A stretch of DNA of 64,000 nucleotides, from assembly GCF_947494755.1 (NCBI RefSeq), contig NZ_CANLVZ010000004.1, positions 1-64,000 on the forward strand. The letters run 5' to 3'. Both the position numbers and the translations under genes were made by a program. This document shows positions 26,247 to 34,303 of the stretch, one piece after another (within the stretch, counting starts at the first letter, position 1; every line of letters begins with the position of its first letter). This stretch comes from an uncultured Tateyamaria sp. Lineage in GTDB: Bacteria > Pseudomonadota > Alphaproteobacteria > Rhodobacterales > Rhodobacteraceae. The notes beneath the pieces are model-generated. The model searched no databases and was not told where the DNA came from. It saw only the letters and a program-made list of their open reading frames with translations.

Positions 26247-27530
26247 ATGTCGAACGCTACTGAACATACGCCGCCGCATTTGCGGCGGACGGGAGTGGTA
26301 TCCTCCGACGACACCGTGGAAGCGACTCCGGTGACGCCGCAGCACGTCGTCGTGATTGCGAGTCTCGCCTGGTCGCTGGTGAACTTTCGGCTGGAACTTA
26401 TGCGCCGGATGCTGGCGCAGGGGCACCATGTGACAGCGCTGGCGCCGGACTTTGATCCTGACACCCGCGCGCAATTGCAGCGCGAAGGGATCACCTGCCA
26501 CAGCGTGCCCATGCAGCGCACCGGGCTGAACCCGCTGGCGGATCTGCGCACGCTGCGCGCCATCTCTCAACTGCTGTCGGCGCTGCGCCCGGATGTGGTG
26601 GTTGGCTACACGATGAAGCCGATCCTCTATGGATGCTGGGCGGGCCATATCGCAGGTGTGCCGCGCCGCTATGCGCTGTTCACCGGCCTTGGCTATGCGT
26701 TTTCCAAGGCGCGCCCGCGTGGGCGGCGCCGTTTGGTGCGCGCCATTGTCGTCGCCTTGCATCGGATGGCGTTGCGCCATGTGACAGCCGCGTTTTGCTA
26801 CAACAGGCAGGAACGGCGCGACATACGCAGCCTGCGTCTGATCCCCGACAATGTGCCCTTGGTGGATGTGCCCGGATCGGGGGTCGACACCCGCCGCTTT
26901 GCCCCCCCTACCGAGGCTCCGGCCCAATTCCGGTTCCTCTTTGTGGGGCGGTTGTTGAAAAGCAAGGGGCTCGAGGTTCTGGCCGAGGCCGCACGTCTGT
27001 TGCGCGCGCGCGGCCACAAGTTTGAACTTGGCGTGCTTGGTCCGCTTGATACCAACCCCGATGCGATCCCATTGGCCCAAGTCGAACAGTGGCAGGCAGA
27101 GGGGCTGCTGACCTATTTGGGTGAGACCCGCGATGTGCGCCCGCATCTCGCATCTGCCGGAGTGTTTGTTCTGCCCACCATGCTGCGCGAAGGGGTGCCA
27201 CGCACCATCCTTGAGGCGATGGCGAGCGGTCTGCCCGTCATCACCACCGACGCGCCCGGCTGCGGTGAAACCATCGAAGATGGCGTATCGGGCCGGGTTG
27301 TGCCTTGCGATGACGCGTCGGCCTTGGCCACGGCCATGGCGCAGTTCATCGCCGATCCCGCATTGGCCCAGACGATGGGGCAGGCGGCGCATGAGCGCGT
27401 GATCGAGCGCTATGATGTGCACAAGGTCAACGCCCTGTTGCTGACCAATATGGGGCTTGAGGCACCGTGCGTCGCCCATGCCACGGCCCCCGCAACCCCA
27501 CTGAGCGCAAGCGTGGAGTCGGTGGCATGA
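26247..27530 (+). CDS. GT4 glycosyltransferase (PglA-like)
   Basis: The 427-residue GT-B enzyme has an N-terminal acceptor domain (VVVIASLAWSLVNFRLELMR, VPMQRTGLNPLADLRTL, VVGYTMKPILYGCWAGHIAG). The donor domain carries FRFLFVGRLLKSKGLEVLAE, the E-x7-E motif REGVPRTILEAMASGLPVITTDAPG and a VNALL C-terminal helix. The KPILYG block is typical of the PglA/CapM group that adds the second sugar to an undecaprenyl-linked HexNAc. It has a clear paralogue in the locus at 43261-44511. The following GtrA gene overlaps its stop by four bases. Confidence 0.88.
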   Translation: MSNATEHTPPHLRRTGVVSSDDTVEATPVTPQHVVVIASLAWSLVNFRLELMRRMLAQGHHVTALAPDFDPDTRAQLQREGITCHSVPMQRTGLNPLADLRTLRAISQLLSALRPDVVVGYTMKPILYGCWAGHIAGVPRRYALFTGLGYAFSKARPRGRRRLVRAIVVALHRMALRHVTAAFCYNRQERRDIRSLRLIPDNVPLVDVPGSGVDTRRFAPPTEAPAQFRFLFVGRLLKSKGLEVLAEAARLLRARGHKFELGVLGPLDTNPDAIPLAQVEQWQAEGLLTYLGETRDVRPHLASAGVFVLPTMLREGVPRTILEAMASGLPVITTDAPGCGETIEDGVSGRVVPCDDASALATAMAQFIADPALAQTMGQAAHERVIERYDVHKVNALLLTNMGLEAPCVAHATAPATPLSASVESVA

Positions 27531-27982
27531 AACAGATGCGCTATCCTATTGATCTACCGTTTGATATGGGCACTGACGCCGCCTCGACCACGCCCCAGGT
27601 CCGGGCGCGTGTGCTGCGCTTTCTGGGCGCGGGTATGCTCAACACCGGGTTCGGCTACGGCGTCTATGCTGCGGCGGTCTGGATGGGTGCCGTCCCGCAG
27701 ATCGCGCTGATCGCGCAATTCGGGTTGGCGGTTCTGTGGAACTACACCACCCATGCGCGCCTCGTCTTCGGGGTGCAGGGCACCGCGCGGCTGCCCCGCT
27801 ATGTTCTGGTCCATGTGGCACTTTGCGCATTGAACGCCGCGCTGTTGACGGTGCTGCTGACCGGAGGGTTGAACCCCTATCTGGGCCAAGCACTCGCGCT
27901 GCCCTTGATCGTGGTCGCATCCTATGTCGGCGTCTCTGCCGCCCTTGGCGTGCCACTGCGCGCAGGTCTTTCGGATGGCTGA
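27527..27982 (+). CDS. GtrA-family small membrane protein
   Basis: The 151-residue protein has four predicted membrane helices (VLRFLGAGMLNTGFGYGVYAA; ALIAQFGLAVLWNYTTHARLVF; LVHVALCALNAALLTVLL; GQALALPLIVVASYVGVSA), the GtrA (PF04138-like) topology. GtrA proteins flip or support undecaprenyl-linked monosaccharides for side-chain glycosylation, usually with a GT-C/GT39 transferase. The next gene is such a membrane protein, overlapping by eight bases. ATG 27527 is embedded in the preceding stop (ATGA); the track start at 27467 is inside the previous gene. Confidence 0.82.
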   Translation: MKQMRYPIDLPFDMGTDAASTTPQVRARVLRFLGAGMLNTGFGYGVYAAAVWMGAVPQIALIAQFGLAVLWNYTTHARLVFGVQGTARLPRYVLVHVALCALNAALLTVLLTGGLNPYLGQALALPLIVVASYVGVSAALGVPLRAGLSDG

Positions 27983-29177
27983 TGTGGCATGCACACCGCC
28001 GCTGCCCGGTGCGACACGCACCCCGCACGCACTGCGCGCTCCCAAATCGCGCTTGATGCAGATCGCTGCGGTGATCGGCGTGCTGGTGCTGCTGACCGCC
28101 CTGTTTGGTCGCATCATGTTTTTCGGCATTCGCCAGGACGAGATGCTGTTTGTCGCGCCCGCGCACAACCTGCTGCTGCCCAGCTTTGGGGTGCTGGCGC
28201 TTGGCCTGTTCCTGAACGAAGTGCTGCGCGGGGACGTGCGCGCCGTGCCGTTGTTCTGCGCGGGCCTGTGCCTGTCGGTCGCGACGGGGATGACGATCAG
28301 TGCCGTCGTCATCATTCCGCCCATGATGCTTGCAGCCATTCTGCTGCCCCGCACTCTCGGCTTTGCACAGCGACTGCGCCGCGTGGTGCTGCCTGCCCTG
28401 ATTGGCGGGCTTGTCGGTGCCGCGCCATTGTTCGTACAATTGCTGAGCGCGCCCGAGGTGTTCATGGCCCACGTGACCGGCTTTCACACTGGCCCCCACA
28501 TCGCCTATTGGGAGGTGTTCCAGCATACCGAACCTCAGCTGGCAATGAGCCTGCGTGATAAGGTGGTAATGGCCTATGCCGGATGGCTTTCGGGCGGTGC
28601 ACTGCTGCTGAGCATTGGCGTGGTCGCCTCGGGCTGGCTTGTGCTGACAGGCGCGCTTGATCAGCAGACCATACAAATGCTGGAGCCTGCATTGGCGGCG
28701 GGCATGATCCTGATGGTGTTTCTGGCGCTGCCGCGACTTTCCCCCGGGCTTCTGGCCTTGCGCGCCCCGGCCCAAACCGAGGTGGCGCAGTTCGACGATG
28801 GCGGGCGCGAGATCGCAGCGGTGCTGAGCGAGGCGGGCCTGACAGGTCCCATCGCAACGCTGATGCCGCTTTATCTGCTGGAAGAAGGGCTGGAGGTTTA
28901 TCCTGAAATCGCGACCGGGCAATTCGCCGACCGGGTGGCGGAATTCACCACGCCCGATCTGGCCGCGCATATCGTGATGTCCGGGCCAGGTGGCTTGGTC
29001 ACCCGGTTTGATACCGTACCACCTGCGGCCTTTTTGCTGGGCGATGAGCCGGACCTTGAAGCGCCCATGCGGGCCAATGCGCAAGCCCATGGCTATCAGA
29101 CCGTGGCCGCGCAAAGCCTGTCGAACCGTTATGACGACGGCGTGCTGGTTGTTGCCCAAGGGGAGGTCGCGAAATGA
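27975..29177 (+). CDS. GT39-like membrane protein, possibly internally shortened
   Basis: The 400-residue polytopic membrane protein starts with one helix (MQIAAVIGVLVLLTALFG) and a short loop FFGIRQDEMLFVAPAHNL. It then runs straight into further helices (FGVLALGLFLNEVLRGDVRA, LCLSVATGMTISAVVIIPPM, VLPALIGGLVGAAPLFVQLL). The C-terminus from about 270 is a soluble-looking domain. The RQDE loop is like the first-loop catalytic Asp-Glu of GT39/PMT-type enzymes. The stretch normally separating it from the later helices seems missing, and the length is below the usual about 480-550. Function as a partner of GtrA is inferred; an unrelated membrane protein is possible. Confidence 0.5.
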   Translation: MADVACTPPLPGATRTPHALRAPKSRLMQIAAVIGVLVLLTALFGRIMFFGIRQDEMLFVAPAHNLLLPSFGVLALGLFLNEVLRGDVRAVPLFCAGLCLSVATGMTISAVVIIPPMMLAAILLPRTLGFAQRLRRVVLPALIGGLVGAAPLFVQLLSAPEVFMAHVTGFHTGPHIAYWEVFQHTEPQLAMSLRDKVVMAYAGWLSGGALLLSIGVVASGWLVLTGALDQQTIQMLEPALAAGMILMVFLALPRLSPGLLALRAPAQTEVAQFDDGGREIAAVLSEAGLTGPIATLMPLYLLEEGLEVYPEIATGQFADRVAEFTTPDLAAHIVMSGPGGLVTRFDTVPPAAFLLGDEPDLEAPMRANAQAHGYQTVAAQSLSNRYDDGVLVVAQGEVAK

Positions 29178-29271
29178 CAATTGCCCCCATTTTTCCCCAC
29201 AGCGCGCATGCCGATTTTTCCGGCGCGACCGCGCCCATTTTTTCTAAAGACATAAAGAAGGGACCAATCCA

Positions 29272-30078
29272 ATGAAGACGATACTTCTTGCCGGCGGCCT
29301 TGGATCCAGACTTGCCGAAGAAACCGTGTCCATTCCCAAACCCATGGTCGAGGTCGGCGGACGCCCGATCATCGCGCGCGTCATGGATATCTACAGCCAC
29401 TTCGGGCACCGCGATTTCGTGATTGCCGCAGGCTACAAGGCGCTGCTGCTCAAACAGTTCTTTGCCAACTACCACCTGATCGCCAACAACATCACGGTGG
29501 CGCTAGACAGTGGCGAGATGACGCTGGTGCCCTCGGCCCCCGGCGGGTGGAACGTGTCGGTGGTCGATACCGGTGCCAACACCATGACGAGCGGGCGCAT
29601 CCGCCGTCTCAAGGACTGGCTGAACGGCGAGACGTTCATGTGCACCTATTCCGATGGGCTGGGCAATGTCGACATTGATGCGCTGCTCGACTTCCATCGC
29701 TCGCATGGCAAGCTGGCGACGGTGACAGCCGTGCAGCCGCCCGCGCGTTTCGGCAATATCGATATTCATGGGGACAGGGTGAATGCCTTCACAGAAAAGG
29801 TCGAAGGGGGTGATACCTGGATCAATGGTGGCTACTTCGTGTTCGAGCCCGGCGTGCTCGACTACATGGTCGACGACACAGAACCCCTCGAACACACCCC
29901 GCTCAGCCAGATGGCCAAGGATGGGCAGTTGATGGCCTATCGCCACAATGGGTTCTGGCATCCGATGGACACCGTGCGTGACCGCAATAAGCTTGACGCG
30001 CTGTGCGAAGACGAAACGCCGCCCTGGATGGACTTTGAAGTCTATCAGCCGGAGCGCATCCCGGCCGTCGCCATTTAA
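29272..30078 (+). CDS. rfbF: Glucose-1-phosphate cytidylyltransferase
   Basis: Makes CDP-glucose from CTP and glucose 1-phosphate, the first step of CDP-linked deoxysugars. The 268-residue nucleotidyltransferase starts MKTILLAGGLGSRLAEETVSIPKPMVEVGGRPI. It contains TFMCTYSDGLGNVDIDALLDFHRSHGKLAT and NGGYFVFEPGVLDY, the RfbF/DdhA signatures. AAGAAGGGACC precedes the ATG. It leads a five-step cassette with the dehydratase 11 bases downstream. Confidence 0.95.
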   Translation: MKTILLAGGLGSRLAEETVSIPKPMVEVGGRPIIARVMDIYSHFGHRDFVIAAGYKALLLKQFFANYHLIANNITVALDSGEMTLVPSAPGGWNVSVVDTGANTMTSGRIRRLKDWLNGETFMCTYSDGLGNVDIDALLDFHRSHGKLATVTAVQPPARFGNIDIHGDRVNAFTEKVEGGDTWINGGYFVFEPGVLDYMVDDTEPLEHTPLSQMAKDGQLMAYRHNGFWHPMDTVRDRNKLDALCEDETPPWMDFEVYQPERIPAVAI

Positions 30079-30089
30079 GGATCAAGGCG

Positions 30090-31313
30090 ATGTCGGCTCA
30101 GATCGGATCAGATTTCGGCGGTGTGTTCGCAGGGCGACGGGTGCTTCTGACTGGGCACACGGGCTTTAAGGGCGGGTGGATGTCGCTGTGGCTCGCGCGG
30201 CTTGGGGCCGAGGTCACAGGAATTGCATTGCCGCCCGAAACCGGCCCCAGCTTCTTTGAGGCCTGCGGGGTTGCGCGCTCCGTGAACAGCCGGATGGCGG
30301 ACATCACCGACCGTGTGCGGCTCAGTAAGGTCATGGGCACGCTGGATGCGGAGATTCTGATCCATATGGCGGCCCAACCGCTTTTGCGCCGGTCCTATTC
30401 CTATCCGGTAGAGACATTTGCGACCAACGTGATGGGCACCGCGCACGTGCTGGAACTGGCGCAGCGGATGCCGTCGCTCAAGGCGATCATCGTGGTCACC
30501 AGCGACAAATGCTATGAAAACAACGAATGGGAGTGGGGCTACCGCGAGGCGGATCCCTTGGGCGGCGCGGATCCTTACAGCGCCTCCAAAGGGTGCGCCG
30601 AAATTCTGGCCCACGCCTATCGCCGCTCGTTCTTCAACAAGGAGGGCGGACCACGGCTTGCCACGGTACGGGCGGGCAATGTCTTTGGCGGTGGCGATTG
30701 GGGGCTGGAGCGCCTTGTGCCCGATATCGTGCGCGCCGCCGCCAACAAACGTCCGGTCAACATCCGCAATCCGGGCAGCGTGCGTCCATGGCAGCACGTG
30801 CTTGAGCCGGTGTCGGGATACATGGCGCTCGCCGCACGCCTGTTTCAGCATGGTGCCCCGTTCGAGGGCGCGTGGAACTTTGGCCCCGACGTGTCCTCGA
30901 CCGTGCCGGTGCGCCAGCTGACACAGGAAATCTGCGAAGCGTGGGGGCCCGGCGGGCCAGAGATTGTGTACGGCGAGGCCCAGGATGCGGCCCCCAGTCA
31001 ACAGATGCACGAGGCGGGGCTGTTGCGCCTCGACAGCACCAAGGCCCACACACGACTCGGCTGGCGGCCCCAACTCAGCCTCAGCGAAGCGGTTCGCATG
31101 ACCGTCGAATGGTATCGCCACCATGCCGACGGCCACGGCATGGTGGCCCTCACGGACGCGCAAATCAGCACATTCTGCGGCTGTATGGACGGGCAGCGCA
31201 CCCATACCACCCCAGTTCCCATCATCGCAGCCGAAGCCAGCCGCCGCCGCAAACCCCTCTTGACAGGCACGCTCAGTGTCCAGCCTGGCAAAACGTCAGG
31301 AGGACGGAAATGA
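30090..31313 (+). CDS. rfbG: CDP-glucose 4,6-dehydratase
   Basis: Converts CDP-glucose to CDP-4-keto-6-deoxyglucose. The 407-residue extended SDR has VLLTGHTGFKGGWMSLWLARLGA, HMAAQPLLRRSYSYPVETFATNVMGT, VVTSDKCYENNEWEWGYREADPLGG and the YSASK catalytic pair. It is some 45 residues longer than the usual about 360; the surplus is a C-terminal tail after the helix ending VEWYRHHADG. That tail includes SRRRKPLLTGTLS and has no recognisable function. It overlaps the next gene by four bases. Confidence 0.94.
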   Translation: MSAQIGSDFGGVFAGRRVLLTGHTGFKGGWMSLWLARLGAEVTGIALPPETGPSFFEACGVARSVNSRMADITDRVRLSKVMGTLDAEILIHMAAQPLLRRSYSYPVETFATNVMGTAHVLELAQRMPSLKAIIVVTSDKCYENNEWEWGYREADPLGGADPYSASKGCAEILAHAYRRSFFNKEGGPRLATVRAGNVFGGGDWGLERLVPDIVRAAANKRPVNIRNPGSVRPWQHVLEPVSGYMALAARLFQHGAPFEGAWNFGPDVSSTVPVRQLTQEICEAWGPGGPEIVYGEAQDAAPSQQMHEAGLLRLDSTKAHTRLGWRPQLSLSEAVRMTVEWYRHHADGHGMVALTDAQISTFCGCMDGQRTHTTPVPIIAAEASRRRKPLLTGTLSVQPGKTSGGRK

Positions 31314-32527
31314 GAGTGGATTACGGTCAGACCGTTCACGGTCAGGAAGAGATTGATGCGGTTGTCGAAGTTCTGCAAACGTCGACCCAGATGGGGCCGC
31401 GTGTGCCCAAGATGCAGGCCCGGGTTGCCGCGCTGTTCGACAAAGCGCACGGGATCATGGTGAATTCCGGGTCTTCGGCCAATTATCTTGCCGTCAAGAT
31501 CCTGGACCTGCCCAAAGGCAGCGAGGTGATCACACCTGCGCTCACCTTTGCCACCACGGTTGCGCCGCTGATCCGCCACGGGCTGATCCCGGCCTTTGTC
31601 GATGCCGAAGAGGGTACCTACAACATCGACGTGTCCAAGATCGAGGCGATGATCACCGACAAGACAAGCGCGCTGATGATCCCTTCGCTTATCGGGAACC
31701 TGCCGGATTGGAAAGCCATCCGCGCCCTTGCCGACAAGTACGGGCTGCGCGTGATCGAAGATAGCGCCGACACTTTGGGGGCCACCATGAAAGGGCGCAG
31801 CACGGGGCGCTATTCCGATGTCTCAACCACCAGCTTTTGCGGCAGTCACGTGATCAAAGGGGCGGGCAATGGCGGCATGCTGTGCGTCAACGACCCTGAA
31901 CTCGCGCGCAAGGCGGTTCTGCTCCGGGCGTGGGGGCGCAGCTCATCCCTGTTCGGTGACAGTGAGATCATCGACAACCTCTTTAACGTCAAATTGGATG
32001 GCATTGAATACAATACGACATTCGACTTTGAAACACTTGGGTACAACCTCGAACTCGCCGAAGTCAGCGCCGCCTTCGGTCTTGTGCAGCTCGACAAGCT
32101 GGACCTGCACATCTCAGAGCGGGAAAAGAACTTCGCCAGCCACCTCACGTTCTTCAAAGACTACGAGGACTGGTTCGTGCTGCCGCGTCAATTGCCGGAC
32201 TCGCGCACAGGCTGGTTGTCATTCCCGCTGACGTTGCGCGATGACGTGCCCTTTACCCGGCGCGCGCTGCAGATGTTCGTGGAAAAGGCCGACATCCAGA
32301 CGCGGCCCGTCTTCACCGGCAACATTCTGCGCCAGCCCGCCATGAAGGACGTTGAGCATCGCACGGATGCGGGCGGCTATCCGGTGTCGGATGCCGTGAT
32401 GCGGAGCGGCATTCTGCTGGCCTGTCACCATGGGCTGACAGACGCCCATGTCGCCTATGTCCATGAACAGTTCGAGGCGTTCGCAGCGCAACACCAAAAC
32501 CGGAGCGCGACCCACATGGCGGCTTAG
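31310..32527 (+). CDS. PLP-dependent 3-dehydratase-like enzyme (RfbH/ColD fold, His for Lys)
   Basis: The 405-residue DegT/StrS-fold protein follows CDP-glucose 4,6-dehydratase with ATGA coupling. Where aminotransferases have SFxxxK it reads TTSFCGSHVIKGAGNGGM: the Schiff-base Lys position is His, as in E1 (RfbH/DdhC) and ColD dehydratases. This implies loss of the C3 hydroxyl rather than amination. The E1 [2Fe-2S] cysteines after RDWGR are absent (RAWGRSSSLFGDSE), more like ColD. VIEDSADTLGA supplies the PLP aspartate. ATG 31310 has AGGAGG in place; the track's start at 30872 lies inside rfbG. The exact reaction is inferred. Confidence 0.75.
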   Translation: MRVDYGQTVHGQEEIDAVVEVLQTSTQMGPRVPKMQARVAALFDKAHGIMVNSGSSANYLAVKILDLPKGSEVITPALTFATTVAPLIRHGLIPAFVDAEEGTYNIDVSKIEAMITDKTSALMIPSLIGNLPDWKAIRALADKYGLRVIEDSADTLGATMKGRSTGRYSDVSTTSFCGSHVIKGAGNGGMLCVNDPELARKAVLLRAWGRSSSLFGDSEIIDNLFNVKLDGIEYNTTFDFETLGYNLELAEVSAAFGLVQLDKLDLHISEREKNFASHLTFFKDYEDWFVLPRQLPDSRTGWLSFPLTLRDDVPFTRRALQMFVEKADIQTRPVFTGNILRQPAMKDVEHRTDAGGYPVSDAVMRSGILLACHHGLTDAHVAYVHEQFEAFAAQHQNRSATHMAA

Positions 32528-32552
32528 GCGCGCGCCCTTTCAGGAGAATGAG

Positions 32553-33012
32553 ATGACCCTCGCAGATCGCAAAATCGTAGACAGCCTTGCTAACTGGCCG
32601 CAGACCGCGCCCGGCCCCGCCGGGACCACGTGCGTGTCCCAGTCCGATGGGTTGCCGATCTATGTTGATTTTGCGAAGCCGGTCGATGCCGAGACCCCGT
32701 TCATGCAGCAAGTGCCTGACGGCCCTTACGATTTCACCCGGTTCACCGAAAGTGGAGATGCAGATCATCTGACCGATCGACTATTTGTTCCGGGGTCTGT
32801 CCCGTTCGCGCCATGTCGGCAGCCTCGCAAAACTGATCTTTTTCGGGCCGCACGACCTCAATCACCTGATCCCCGAAGACGACGCGGCGGACCGTGCCAG
32901 CGGCGTCGTCCTTCTGGGCAGGAAATCCGCCCATACCTTCTCCGCCAAAGACATCTTTGCGAGATATCGCGGCGCGCAACAGGCGGCCCGACCCCTGGAT
33001 TATTACTATTGA
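32553..33012 (+). pseudogene. Frameshifted small gene, unknown function
   Basis: A good start (AGGAGAATGAG ATG 32553) opens a frame reading MTLADRKIVDSLANWPQTAP and continuing to ESGDADHLTDR near 32780. Past that point this frame turns into Arg/Pro-rich nonsense, while the +1 frame becomes protein-like (YLFRGLSRSRHVGSLAKLIF, then GRKSAHTFSAKDIFARYRGA) and ends RPLDYYY-TAA at 33012. Removing one base near 32781 joins the halves as LTDR-YLFRGLSR into one about 152-residue protein. This indicates a single-base insertion, real or a sequencing error. I do not recognise the family. Its place between the 3-dehydratase-like and C-methyltransferase genes suggests a role in the same CDP-sugar branch. 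Confidence 0.6.
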
Positions 33013-33034
33013 AGACTTTGAACAGGACGCGGAT

Positions 33035-34291
33035 ATGAACACTCAAGTTGCTCTGAGCAGTACGTTGAAAATCTGCCGCTGTTGTCAGTCGGAAAATCTG
33101 CTGACGTTTTTGCCGATGGGCAATCATCCCCCCGCGAACATGTTCGTACGGCCCGACGAATTGAATGACCCCCAACCGGCCTTTCCGCTCAACACCCAAG
33201 GCTGTCTGGATTGCGGGCTGATCCAGGTGGCCGATCAAATCCCCGAAGGGTTCTTTACCCACTACCTATATGTGCCTTCTGGCGCGACCACGATGCACAC
33301 ACACTTCAAGTCTTTCGCTCAAGCCCTTGAAAAAATTGCGAAAGGTGGGTTGATCATCGATATCGGCTGCAATGACGGGCTGATGCTTGGCTTTGCAAAT
33401 GCGAACGGGTCCCGCACCCTCGGGATCGATCCGGCGGCCAATCTGGCCGAGATCGCGGCCAAGCAGGGCGTCGAGGTGCATGTTGCCTATCTGACCCCCG
33501 AAACCGCGCGGGAGGTGGTCGGCTACCATGGCTGGGCACAAGCCATCGCGACCTCCAACACCTTTAACCAAATCGGTGACCTGCACAGGTTCATGGCCTC
33601 TGTCGACATCCTGCTCGCTGAGGATGGGACCTTTGTGATCGAGGTGCCGTGGGGCAAGGCGATCATGGAAACCAACGAGTTCGATAACGTCTATCACGAA
33701 CACATGTCCGAGCTGAGCCTGCTGTCCATTGTCAAACTGGGGCAGGCGACCGGCTTTGATGTGGTGGATGTGACAAAATTGTCGGTGCATGGCGGGTCCA
33801 TGCGGGTTTTCATGCGCAAGGCGTCGCAAGGTGTGACACCCACCCCTATCGTTGCCGAAATGATCGCGGACGAGCGGGCCGCCGGTCTGCTGGATCGCGA
33901 TGGATATCTCGACTTTGCCGCGCGGGTCGAAGAGATGAAGACCGATTTACTGGCCCTGCTGTCCGACATAAAGGCAAAAGGTCAGACAATTGCCGGATAT
34001 GGTGCGCCCGCCAAGGGCAACACGTTGCTCAACTACTTTGGGATCGGCCCGGAAACCCTTGATTTTCTTGTGGATCGCAATCCACTGAAACAGGGACTCT
34101 ACGCGCCGGGGTCAAAAATCCCGATCCTCGCTCCCCAAGCCATCGCAGAGCACAAACCAAACTACATGCTGGTGCTGGCCTGGAATTTCTTTGACGAGAT
34201 CCGCACGCAGCTGTCCGACTATGAGCCGGTCGGTGGGAAGTTCATCGTACCCTTGCCGACGCCGCGCATCGTCGGCGCTGACACGGAATAG
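33035..34291 (+). CDS. Sugar C-methyltransferase (TylC3/NovU type)
   Basis: The 418-residue SAM enzyme of the sugar C-methyltransferase family. The N-terminal zinc domain has ICRCCQSENLL and the paired GCLDCGLIQVAD (four cysteines). PAN(M)F and THYLYVPSGATTMHTHF follow. The SAM site is IIDIGCNDGLMLGFANANGS, and the C-terminal domain (GYGAPAKGNTLLNYFGI) is the Methyltransf_14 type. Characterised members methylate C3 or C5 of 4-keto-deoxysugar nucleotides. With the CDP-glucose enzymes upstream this predicts a branched C-methyl sugar. ATG 33035 is chosen; the track extends upstream into the frameshifted gene. The next gene begins 12 bases later. Confidence 0.88.
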   Translation: MNTQVALSSTLKICRCCQSENLLTFLPMGNHPPANMFVRPDELNDPQPAFPLNTQGCLDCGLIQVADQIPEGFFTHYLYVPSGATTMHTHFKSFAQALEKIAKGGLIIDIGCNDGLMLGFANANGSRTLGIDPAANLAEIAAKQGVEVHVAYLTPETAREVVGYHGWAQAIATSNTFNQIGDLHRFMASVDILLAEDGTFVIEVPWGKAIMETNEFDNVYHEHMSELSLLSIVKLGQATGFDVVDVTKLSVHGGSMRVFMRKASQGVTPTPIVAEMIADERAAGLLDRDGYLDFAARVEEMKTDLLALLSDIKAKGQTIAGYGAPAKGNTLLNYFGIGPETLDFLVDRNPLKQGLYAPGSKIPILAPQAIAEHKPNYMLVLAWNFFDEIRTQLSDYEPVGGKFIVPLPTPRIVGADTE

Positions 34292-34303
34292 GCGGGCAGG
34301 GCG

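Noticed and set aside
27639-29180. 513-residue minus-strand ORF opposite gtrA and the GT39-like gene
   Set aside because: Gln/His/Arg-rich antisense frame. The plus-strand frames show membrane helices, overlaps and proper starts.
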